Assembly: GCA_000467715.1 (NCBI GenBank)
Contig: AJFK01000930.1
Location: 1 to 64,000 of the forward strand
Length of the DNA: 64,000 bases
From: Hysterium pulicare CBS 123377
Taxonomy: Eukaryota; Ascomycota; Dothideomycetes; Hysteriales; Hysteriaceae
Direction: 5' to 3'
Numbering within the stretch: position 1 is the first letter of the stretch; every line of letters begins with the position of its first letter. Position numbers and translations under genes: made by a program. This document shows, in pieces, positions 32,737 through 44,100 of the stretch. The notes under the pieces are model-generated. The model made no database searches, had not been told where the DNA came from, and saw only the letters and a program-made list of their open reading frames with translations.

Positions 32737-33647
32737 TCATCGAGTAACTGGGTCGTACATGTTGCCTATTAGAATCACCGACCCAATGATCTTGTTTGCC
32801 TTCTTGCCTTTTAGAATCCTTCCGCAACCAAAACTCTAAAGGGAATGAGCTTGTCCTACAAAGAATCCACTTCGGGCCGCAGCTGAGTGTGCCCAGGGTC
32901 ATGAGAGGAGGGACAGGAAGGATTTTATGGGGAACGCGGGGATATAGCTGTGTAGAGCGTGCTTTTATACGTCGACCTTCGAGATTTACGTAAGCGTCCG
33001 TCGGAGTTGGAGTCTTTCTGTGGGTGTGAGCTTCTCATGGGCTGAGTCAGACTGAGGGCTTCTTGGGGCGGTACCATCTAGTCCGTGCCTGTTTTCGGTT
33101 TCATCTTCTAGTAAATGGATACTCTATACGAAAACCATCTTTCGACGTGTCAGCATTAATTGCTTGTGCCGCTGAGCTACTCAAGGATGGCAAAGATCCC
33201 TTCCGTCAATCCCCATTTTATCGCTGCTTTGGACCCCAATATTCTAGCCAGAAGGCTCTTGATAGAATAAGAAGTTCTAATAACTAATAAACAAGCTTAA
33301 TAGAATTGAGAACTGGAGGTTAATATGTCCACGCTCTTTCTCCTATTCATATGGTAACCACAAAGTAAAAAATGGGAGGTATGAGGAAGTCAAATCCCGG
33401 GAAATGGTTTATATTTTCGCACATAGCAAAACGAGGATGACCTCAATATATCTACAGAAGAACCAAAAGAGCGTATAGAAAGCAAAAAAGTTGATCCGCT
33501 ATTTTCCTCCACTCCACCCATCCAATGATCATAGCCATGGAGGACTTAAATCGGCCACATCTTAAGCACCCCTTGACCTTGATCAATCCATATTGTTGCA
33601 GCGGCGAGCCTTTCCACGCCAGCCAGTTGCCCTGAAGGGGGCAGTGT

Positions 33648-34103
33648 CTAACATGTCCCGGAAGCGCGAACAGAAGCGATATCGGATACGCCGCCGAAGG
33701 TGAAGCACTGGCCGACCCGAGCGGCGCCAGGAACGGTGATGAAGTTGGTGCTAGAGCATTCTCCGTTGGAATAGAAGGTGACTGTAAGTGATAGAGGTCA
33801 ACCTTAGCTTTCTCGTGTATTCATGAAGCTTATAAAGCAAAGGACGAGGATCAGAAAGGCGCAAGACGTACGGGTGCAGCCGGCAGGCAGGGATGGGACC
33901 TCAGCACTGACACCGCCGGGAATGATGGTCTGGCATGTGGTCACGTTGGTGACGGTAAAGGTTTCGGATAGGGTGCCACATCCATTATTGCTGTAGAGGT
34001 TGACCACAGTAACGGTGCTCTGGCGCTTGCCTAGATCCGAGGGAAGGCCATTGGCGCCGACGGCAACGGCGATGATGGAGGCGATGAGAGTCTTGATCTG
34101 CAT
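33648..34103 (-). CDS. Secreted duplicated betagamma-crystallin-like protein
   Basis: Two exons, 34103-33872 and 33781-33648, with a 90-bp intron (GTACGT...ACAG); 121 aa. Signal peptide about 1-19, then a short propeptide ending in a Kex2 KR (26-27). The mature part has two similar halves: LYSNNGC...F-V...C...GGVS...AGC (36-76) and FYSNGEC...F-V...C...GGVS...SGTC (80-121), with cysteines at 42, 57, 76 and 86, 103, 121. The intron sits at the junction of the halves. The order Y-S-N, glycine, then a Ser in GGVSDIASVRASG resembles the Greek-key motif of betagamma-crystallins and related fungal killer or antimicrobial proteins; this fold call is inference. The TATA box and short leader support the start. 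Confidence 0.75.
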
Positions 34104-34200
34104 CCTGAATAGCTGCTGGTTTCTATGGGCTAGATGGAATTTATGAGCTGAAGTTAAAATCTGTATTGATTGATTGTTGCTTGATGATTAGGAGAAATCG

Positions 34201-34223
34201 AGGGAGTCGCTCCCTCCTTTATA
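34201..34223 (-). promoter_or_regulatory. TATA box and hairpin upstream of crystallin-like gene
   Basis: TATAAAGG on the minus strand (34223-34216) is 113 bp before the ATG. Overlapping its upstream side in genome coordinates is the inverted repeat AGGGAG-tcg-CTCCCT (34201-34215), which would fold in the 5' leader as a 6-bp stem. Confidence 0.5.
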
Positions 34224-35836
34224 GACTTCTCGCCCTTCTTAAGTCATGAGAGCTTACAGCATAAGGCGTTGCGGCTGATTCGAAAAATAACGAAGGACTA
34301 GTATCTCGAATCAAATAACGCCATTGTGAGCGCCTGTAAGCTGTGCAAACCTATAATGCAGTGTGTTAAGATCACAGAGACGGGCCTGAAAGGAGACTAT
34401 ATGATGACTGGCTGATATGAAGGACCTTATGGTACCAGTGAAATCGCTGAAGACGCCGTCCCATTCAACATTTTATTCGACAGTGGACTAAAGCGCTAAG
34501 AGGCGCAGTCGCTATCTCGTATTCTGAAGTAATTCTGTAGACAGACTAGAAAGGCATTCGGATGAAAGGAGTGAAAGAAGAGATATGAGTGGCCCTATGG
34601 GTCCTCGAGTTCAATGGCTTCTCGGATTAGCAAAGTTGAAGCTGCAACTTCAACATGAAGATGACACACCTATGCAGCTAGTCAGCGGGTGAAAACATTT
34701 AGCTCGAAAATCTCTGATGGATCTCGTAAGTCTCAGACGTGAAAATGATACATCGTGAACCAAAGTTGACTCTGCCTCTGGACATCACTGAGGGGTGAAC
34801 TTGTACCCTTTACTATGCAACCAAGCGGGGTTGCTAAGCAATATCGGTAGGGCTGTGGAGTCGGTCAAGACATTAGAAAGCCTACTCAAGTCCAGAAACA
34901 GCAGTATCGGGATGAAAGGTATGCAGAATGAATCTGACTTTGTCCATTCAGCGAACAACATATGACTCTGTGGTCAGACGCTTGGCTTCTGACCTCATTA
35001 GGTCTTAGGATGAGATTGGACGTTTGGACCTGCGTTCACGAAACGTGCCGCTTGCGGGAAGACATAGGAAGGGGCCGTAACAGGTTATCCCGCTCGTGGC
35101 TTCGTGAGAATGGCGGTAGAGACAGCTAGAGATATCAGCCGGGTAGTCGGTCCAGCCACCCGCTGAAGCTGTTGAAATGGGTGGTGGATTGAAAAGAGGC
35201 GTTGAGGCAAGCAGTAAGGGCACGGCTAGTAGAGAACCATACGGCGATCCACAGGGGCGAACACGTGGATGTCCTAGAAATTCCTGGATGGGAGCTTATG
35301 GCGGTTTACCAAGCGAATAGAACCGGGGCCGACTAGAGCGGAAAGAATTGAACGTTGCTTTAAACCACGAGGGATCCGCGAAAAGCGAAGTCTTAGCGCG
35401 GTTGAGCCTGCTATTTCATATTAGTCACTGTATGGATATCTAAAACTAGGAAGTCGAAGAAGCTTGATTGCAACAGGCACAAAAGAGCAGGCAAATAGGA
35501 AGCCTTCGACCTTCCACGCCTTAGCTCCAGCTGCATGAAAGAAGGAGCCACAATGTGACCGCACGAAAGGAAATGTGATTCCTGGCGAAGGAAAACGAGC
35601 CTAGAAACGATGGCGTTCGTGAGACGTTGACAACACGGATGCGATCCTAAGAAAAATCGATGTTTCAGAGGAAAAGAATCTTCTGCATCATGCGGGACGT
35701 TTCTCGAAGGCCTTACACGACTAGATCAAGCCAATTGCTGATTAGAGACTCTGAAGGCACTGTGAGTAAGCTGACAAGGCCTGGGCACAACTTTACCGCA
35801 GCAAATGACTTATACTTGTTCATGCCCAAACAAAGC

Positions 35837-36452
35837 TTAATGGCAGCGCCATCTGTCAGATACACGGCTGGGGATGTAGTAGTAGAGGGTATAATGACAC
35901 CAAATAAGTTCGCCGTCCAAATCATGAGCCATGGCTAGGGGCAGGATGCGTTCGCTGTGGAGTATGAGTGAGGTCTCCATCGTCGTGCTTGTCAGACCGA
36001 ATGAGATGTCATTGATGATACTAAAGGATTCGGGCGAGGTCCGCGGAGGTGTAATGCGAAGGTTCGTGATGTTCAAGTCTCCTTGACGTCGAAGCGAAGC
36101 GAAAAGCGGGTAGATAGCCACAAAAACCATTACCATTAAATACCGACCGCTCTCCAAAACAGATTGAAAAGCAAAGTACACTCCCTAATAAGTTTTACAA
36201 CATCATCTTCATAGCAGTCTGTAATGAAGCTAAGGGCTTCCATGGTTGGCACAGCACGATGCACGTGCACCAAATGACGAGACTCTGACAGCCACTCCGG
36301 GTTAGCGCATCGTTGGAGGCACATATAAGCTCGCCAGCCTGCCACAATCCCTCTTCTTCTTCATCTGTTGGATGTGCCTCAAAATACAGTGTTGACTGCA
36401 GACCAAATGCTTTGACAAACAATTCTTGCTTCTTGAGGGCACCTGGGGTCAA
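35837..36452 (-). pseudogene. Possible relic of an unknown protein gene
   Basis: Minus-strand coding-like sequence is spread over different frames: a start-like LKKQELFVKAFGLQSTLYFE stretch, then PEWLSESRHLVHVHRAVPTM and CYEDDVVKLIRECTLLF in another frame, then FQSVLESGRYLMVMVFVAI and a 115-codon frame ending at 35837. The amino-acid mix looks protein-like, but no family is recognised and no splice sites join the frames cleanly. It could be a decayed host gene or chance. Confidence 0.3.
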
Positions 36453-38106
36453 GTGAAACGGCTTTTCAGGATCGATGAGGCGTACCTACGCTGAGATAGG
36501 GTTGAGAGGGAACTGGGGGAACTGACTTCGTGAGATGATCTGTGATGAGAATGCTGACGCATCCACCTCCCAAGACTGGAGCGCTGTGATACTTAAGCAG
36601 CAGAAACTGAGATCACTACTAGATATTTATTTTGTATGAGTTCATCAAACGTTCTTGCTCAAACTCAACGGCATTTTACCATCTATGCTTGTTTTCACAA
36701 ATCTTATGACAGAAATGCATGCACCCGTGGAAAGATCTCAACAAATAGTCTTAGGCATCCTTCACTACAAGCACTCTTTGCGGCATCACGCACCATGCTA
36801 AAGGCAATCAGCTCAAAGGTGAAGAAGGATGCATTCTATCTAATTTTTTTACATAAGGATGTCGGCTGCGTTCATCTGTTGGGTGTGTCTCATCTTGATC
36901 TGATCGTGAAATCCAAACCAAGCGTGTTGACTGCAGACATTTTGATCTTGGGTGAGCTGGGAGCATATATGCACTCCTGGGGACAGTTTCCCGAAGGAAT
37001 AGCCCTCATGCTGCAGTTCGTCGTGAAACAATGTGATAAAAAACCCACCCATGTTGTTACCAAAGTCACTTTGGAAGAGGGGGAGAGCACGCACCTGTAA
37101 TGGGTATTGTGAAGAGGAGGGATGATGTGAAGAAGAGAAGAGAAGAAGAGAAGACGAGATGGGAGATGGCATTTCAAAAGCAGGCAGGGCTTGGTGAGCT
37201 GCTGCTGCCAGCGCGACACCTCTCACGCCATTACTCCTAGTTGGATGATAACTCAGGAAAGAGCATGGGAACACTTTCTCGACGGTGTCCTCAGGGTTTC
37301 ATCAAGGAAACTGCTAACTTACATCACTGCAGGAATACATGATCACGGATATGCACGCAGGATTGGTGCTACGGGATTCACATCTTTTACTGCTACCAAC
37401 GACAAACAAGGACTACGGTGGAGCAGAAGCTTGGGCTGTGATACAATAGTAGGTGCAATGAACCTTGGAAAGAAGGAGTTCGGTTCAGCTAAGGCTACGG
37501 GTTAGAGTGGCTAGTGACTTCCTCAATGTGGACGGTTCGGTTCTGGACTTCAGACCAAGAGGCTCGAGAAAGGACGTATTAGAAGGCGCGACATGATCTG
37601 TCATTTGTGAAGCATGACTACTATGGTCTCCTTACTAGTTTAGTTCAGTACCCCTAGGAGAGACTGGGAACGAAGTCTCCAAGATGGAAACTGCACCACT
37701 TTAATAGCATGATGAAGTAGCTAAACTAAACTAATGGAATCCGCTATCATCGATTTTCCGACCATCATTTGCGTAGTCGATAAAGTGGCATCATCAACTA
37801 AAGCAAGAATGTAGGCAGAAATCAGGATTAAGATTGCTCATTAATATAATTTCATAAAATACACATTATTCGAAAACAAAAACACAAACCACCAAGATAA
37901 GAGAGAGCAGAAGGCAAAAAAGGGAGATAAAAGGGGTTATCACATCGGTACCGAACCAATCTCAAAACACAGTCTATACCACTGACCCAAGGAACCCGCT
38001 GTGCCAAACCGACGCTATGATTTTGCTTACTCAGCCAAGGAAGAAAAGGGGAAACAAAACTTCGAAAGAAGAGAATTGCCGGTCTCATGCCATGAAGAAC
38101 CTCAGT

Positions 38107-41100
38107 CTACCCCTTGGCATTCCACTTATCATTATAAGCATTAACCGCCACAGCGACCTGTCTGTAGAACCAATTCCTCGAAGACTCCTCCGCGACTGGA
38201 ATAAACGGCCCATTCGTCCCTCCCTTCAAGGTGATACTCATACCAGTTCTCTCCTTACTAATAGTCTGGATATCTTTAAGCGGAACATCCCACTCCGACT
38301 GCAGCTTCTTCGTCTTCACAAGCATGATACCGTTATATGTAAGCATAACAAGCATATCCTTGCCAGGGAGCTCGAGGTGCGCGAGGTAGTCTTCGTGGAA
38401 GTATTTGCCATTGTCGAGCGTCTTCAGCCAGAATTGGCCGAGGGCTTCGCGTTGCTGGTAGGGACGAACGACACCGTCTTGGCCGATGAAGCGTGTTAAG
38501 CGGACGCGGTCAAGGCCGTCTTGGTCGAAGACTGTGGTTGTGTTGCGTACGCCTTCGGCCATGTTTGATGCGAGATCGAAGGCACCGACGGCGGCTTTTG
38601 TTGGCAAGCCCATGAGACCTTTGCCAACTCCCTTCACGAAACCGATAGCCCCTTCCTTTTCGGCGCCTTGGATGGGCTGACGAGCGAGGCCGCCGATGCC
38701 ACTTGCCAAGCTGCTGGCAAAGGCATTGCCGCCGGAGGTAATGCCGTACAAGGCGTGCTTCGGACGATTCCGAGAGCGAGACATACGACGTTGATCCTGG
38801 AACTCCTTATCCATAGTGGCAGCTGAGAGACCTTTGGACATGCTGCCCGTGAATTTGGCCATACTGTCTGAAAATCCAAATACAGATTTCTTGACGAAGC
38901 TGGATGCTCCCTTCGCAATGCCGATACCAAGCTCCTGGGGTCTATCTGACATCACAAGACCTTGGTAAGGTTCGTAGAAGATATCCGCAACACCAGAACT
39001 GACATTGTTGAAGAGACCAACTGGGTTTCCGAGGAAATCTGCAGAACCGAGGACAATATGTACTTGTCGAAGACTCTCCTGCACGTAGTGGTTCTTGATG
39101 TTATTGATCAACGCGCCCGTAGAAACTCGAGCGTTTTCAAGCATCAGAGCATTATAACGGATGGGCGCGTCGTTGACGTTACCGATAGACATTGTCAAAA
39201 CATTGACGGCAAACATGAAAGGATTACTCGACGACATTGTGTCTTCAGCGTTGATGCGCTCGGTTCGGACGAATGACAAATCGAACTGCATCGGTTGAAG
39301 GTGAAGCAGTTCAAAATAGATGTCTTGGCCGATTTGCTCTTGCTGGGGCTCTGGAATATCGAGAGAATCATCGCACAATTTACCCTCTTTCTCCTCGGAC
39401 CATGAGGCACCAGGGATCTTAGTAAAGTCAAGCATTGCAAAAATGAAATCTTCGTCTATTTCGATGGTCATCTGCTGGAGAAGGAAACTGAAATACTTGA
39501 TGTAAAGTACTCCATAAGAATCATCCTTGACGCGGGTAATATTCGTTTGGAAAATAGGATGTGCTTCCATTTCCTTTCCAGTCTTCGGAACAACACTGGG
39601 GTAGAAGATGATTGGGAAGATGCCTCCGTATAATTGGTTGTCGACTTGAATCCACTTGATTGTCGTATTGACAGTTTGGTAGAGGGCAGAGTCGGAGTAC
39701 TTGAGTTCTATGTCACGCAGAGTAACATAGATAAGCTCTTTTAGCTGCCTGTTAACCAACGAGACGCCGATGCCGGCTAGGCGTAGTTGCGCCTTGAAGG
39801 TAACATCTGTATCCATTTCCTTGACTTCGAAGCCACCAGTGGTGGAGGCAGATGCTCCGCCATGCTTCTGTTTGTACAGACTCTTTGATGGCTTGTAGTT
39901 GGTTAACATGAATGTCTGGGTTGGCCCATTGGCGACGACATTCAAGTCAATAATCTTTCCTCGGCTTTGTCCTTGACCAGGAGGCAATTTGAAAGGGATC
40001 AGATTACCAATCTCTGCGAGCTTGACGTGCCTCTCCTTGCCGTTTGCGCTTAGAATAATCTCCTTGTTCTTCGCTGCTGGGAAATCCCAAGCGTAAGGCA
40101 TGATACTCCGTGGTGGAAGGCGATATCGGATTGGACGGAACCCAGACCCTCTGTCATCCTCGTCTTCTTCAATATTTGGGTTGTTCTGCCAATACAAGAA
40201 TTCCTGATCACTCTCGTTGCGCATTGAGAATGGCCAATGCTTCGTCTCAACGCTAACATGAAGGAAGATCGTAGCTTGCTCCATCAGTATGTCGATCCGA
40301 ATGAGCTTCTGTCGCTGGCCTGCTTTCGAAAGCTTCACATGGACACTCCCAACGTTAGAGATATTGAAGGGGGAAGACCATTGGTTGTTGACTCCGGGAT
40401 AACACAAGGACGCTTGTGGGTTGGCGCCTTGTCGTAGCCATCGAAGAGGAAGGAGGTCGCCATCCTTCAGTGTCATCCAATCGGAGGATCCAGGTTCGCG
40501 AACGTTTATGTCTTCCTTGAGTTTATTCTTCATGATAAATCTTGGCGCAATGGTCACGATTTTGCTCAAGTTATACTATGCATAAATCAGTATTAGTCCT
40601 CAATGATAAGGAATCTCACGTCGACTTACCTTGCCTTCACCTTCATCCACTTTGATACCGATGCGCATGTCGGATCGTCCTTTGGCAGAAGGTAGTGTGA
40701 CTTCATAGGTGCTTCCGATGGCATCAAAACTCTGAGGTTTGCTCCAATTGGAATCTCCAACTTTAAGGAGGGCTCGATTCTTTTTATCGTCCGTCGGGAA
40801 AGAGAACATGAAAGGTTGAGGGCTATGAGCATCGCCTTCGGCATTTGCGAAAACACCTTGCCCGGCGACAGGCTTAGCTTGACCCATCATAGTCTTGCTT
40901 CTTACGTCCAGTTCAAGTCCTGTTCGGTTTAGGATAACGTAGGGACTATAGATCGTGACTTTGAAGGAGCCGCCTCCATCAGGTTTGTTGCTATTGTAGT
41001 CAGTACCTCTTGCAAGGCGATTACACGTAAAGTGGGAGCTTACAAGAAATGCATCTTCAAATGCAGGGTTAAATCATTGTCGTCCTTCAGTTCTAAAGAC

Positions 41101-44100
41101 TTCTCTCGTCGGAAATTTTCGCGATCAGTCGAGTTAATGATGCCAAATTTGCTAGGCTTGAAAGGGGTATCCTGCATGTCAACGCTAATAAGAAGTAGAT
41201 GTGAGAGTTCAACAACATGTACAGGACTGACGCCTCCCTTGCGTAGAAAGTTCGTCCAGTCTTTCTTCGTATTGCTATCGTAGATACGATACTTGAAGTC
41301 AAACGGTAACAAGTTTTGGACTTCCACTGGGGCTGCAAGTCGAATTCGCATATACGGGTACACACTGGAGGCTGTTAGCTTCGTCATCACACCAAAACGT
41401 GGTGCAGTACAAACCTAGTGAGTGGATCCTTTTTATCAAACGCAGCATACATCTGGAAATAGAATGGAGGCGAATTATCATCCTGCTCCCCACGGCAGGT
41501 AAGGGTCCTTGTTGGACGCTTGAGGAGATCTTTCCAGAACAGTCGTTCATTCGACCAAGTATAGCCAAATCCTTGATCCGGACGAACAACAAGAGAGTGC
41601 ATGAAAGCAGCGCCAACGGGAGCAGGTCGTGCATCACCCGGAGGGATCTTCTCGATCTTCAAAAGATGACCCTCCTCAGGGCTATAGATTCCAAGCTCTA
41701 CCGGTATCTGCGTATTGTTTTCGACTAAGAGTGGCGATCGGAAGGTGATATACTTAACATTGTCTCCACCCAATTTGACTTCAACTAGGATACGGTGTTG
41801 GATCCTATCCTTCTTGGGCTTCAGGTTATAGAGGAATTCACCTTCACGGTGGACAGGGATTCGAGAAATAGTGTCAAAGCCACTGCCCTCCAATTTGACA
41901 CCCACTATACCATTTTCGCCTTCGGGAGACAGCGTTTCTCTGGTGGTAGAAGGATCTTCGAAGCGCCAAGGTTGTTCTTCGCCGTCTTCGAGTTTAGCTG
42001 CATAGCCATCTTGGTTCTCGCGTCCCTCGGGCCAGACGTCGAGGCTGAACCCAGTGTAATTACGGATGCGATAGGGTGCATCAGTACCACGAGGCTTCGA
42101 CAAGATGTCTTCGTCTGTAGTTAAGAAGGTGAAAGACTTGGATGCAAGGGCAATCGTCGCAGATGTCACAGTCAGCTCCAAAGCCTTCCGCGAGTATAAC
42201 TCTACGCCGAGCTTATCAGGATTCTGTTCTTTCGACATATGGAAGCCCAATGTCCATGGTTCTATGAGAGGTTCCCATGCCGACTTGGAGAAGTTGTAGA
42301 CGTTGATCAGTGTGTCCAAATTTAAATCAGCAGTCATGGCTCCCGACCAGTCTCGGACGTCGATACCGAACTTCTTGACTCGCCAATCAAGCATAGGCAG
42401 CTCATGGAGATCGCCAATCAGAACGACACGAATGCCCTCAATGTTGATGTTCATCTCTTCTCGCTTGATCACCGCTGAACCCGGCCTAGGAGGTTGAGGT
42501 GGTGCACCATGCTGACTTGACCTCCTTCTCGTCGAAATTGACTTTGCCGCTGGCTTCTGCACCGTTGATCCTCCCTTGACAGTGGACTTTCCTTTGGTAC
42601 TTTTTCCAGTAATCTGCTTGATTTTCTCCGGTTCCGCTTTCGCCATGTTTTTGTCGTCTTTGGCCGACATCTCTGTGGCGCGGCTGGCTATCTGCATAGC
42701 GAGAAGAATGTCTCGTAGGGAAAGACGAAGCACAAGTGGCTCAATGTCTACAGTAATGCTTGTCAACGAAGATTTCGTCCCTTGGTTGCGCATGTCCAAA
42801 GCTGTCTGGATACTGAAGTCATCCAAAATTCGCAGCCTGCTGGTCTCGAACTTATCCATACGGCAGAGGAACATTCCAACTTTGTCGACTTGCAAAGTCA
42901 TAGCTTGCTGCTTCGACACTAGCACCTGCTTAGTGCCTAGGACTATGGCTTCCGAGCTAGTGATGGTAGGGTTCGCGATCAAGACAACCTGTGCATCAAC
43001 CAGATTGACTCGGAAGTTGATGTTCATGCCGGATCCTTCATCATCACTAGCAGGGCCACTTGAAGAGGTCTTTGTGGCGTCGCCAGACTTGAGACTGACA
43101 GAATCCTCATCGCCATCCTCTTCAGACTCTTCCTCGATCTGCATGGGTTCCTCTGTGGCAAGCCCTGCATTAACGAAAGCTTGCAACGCAAACAGGTAAT
43201 CCAAAGCTAAGATGATCCTTGGGCTGTCGATAGTGAGAATTGCAATGAGATTCTTCTCCTGGCCCCCAGAAATAGATACGCTGGCCATGAACTGCTGCTT
43301 AACATCGTTGTTGATGAGTGACATAATCTTGCGGAATTTGTTGGTCTCCTGAGTACGAGAATCCTTGATGTTGAAGGATTGGATCATCAACTCAGCCTCC
43401 AAGGCACCGTCGCTGATCATGCGAAGTTTGACATTTGTATCATTCAGAGAGAATTTGGACAGACTTGCAGCGTCCACGTCACCAACAGGTTCGCTGTCTT
43501 TGGATTTGATAAGCTCTAGGCCGATTGCGCCGACTTTGAAGATGAAGTCCAGTTTCGTCCATTTCTCATCACCAGTATGTAATTCAGGACTCTGGCTCGA
43601 AACCACCTCCTTAGGCTCTTCTTTTGCGGGCGATTCTTGGTCCGTGATAGTTTTAGCGGGTTCGGTAGTAGAGTCTGGGAGCTCCTGTTGTGCATCTTCC
43701 TCCAAGACCTCGTCGGCTTCTGTTGCAAATGCAGCCGGAATGGATCGAGAGAGTTCCAAAATAAACTTGAGTTGCTCCGAACTAAGTTTGAGATTCATAT
43801 CTGACATCGATCCGTCTATCTCGAGATCTGGGCGCTGAAGCCCAGGCCTGTGATCCACCATGGTGATATTGAAATCCAAGTCCACTTTGTCGATCAATTC
43901 GAGTTTTTCCGACTGATCTTCCTCGTAGTGCAAGTCAGAAGTCATTTTGATGTGTCTGATACCTGCAGACAGCTTGTTTGCAACGTCGGAAGATTCGGAG
44001 TCGTCTAGTGGAACGAACTTGTTCTTAGCGTAGATCTCTCCTAAATTGGCAGTCAAAGTATCTTGATCGGGCTTATCACTAATGACCATCCTTGGAAACA

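Larger units (their letters stand above)
32450..33647. other. Intergenic between the two small secreted genes
   Basis: Promoter of the 8-cysteine gene, the 33-bp duplication, and the 3' flank of the crystallin-like gene. No further gene was found. Confidence 0.45.
34104..38106. other. Gene-poor 4 kb
   Basis: No intact gene was found. A possible degraded coding segment (35837-36452) is listed separately. Frames at 36636-37274 overlap on both strands and show no domain. The 34.4-35.6 kb part is purine-rich with no ORF and no obvious mobile element. Confidence 0.45.

Noticed and set aside
36636-37274. Overlapping 154-codon (+) and 141-codon (-) frames
   Set aside because: Mutually overlapping frames in gene-poor DNA, neither with recognisable features.
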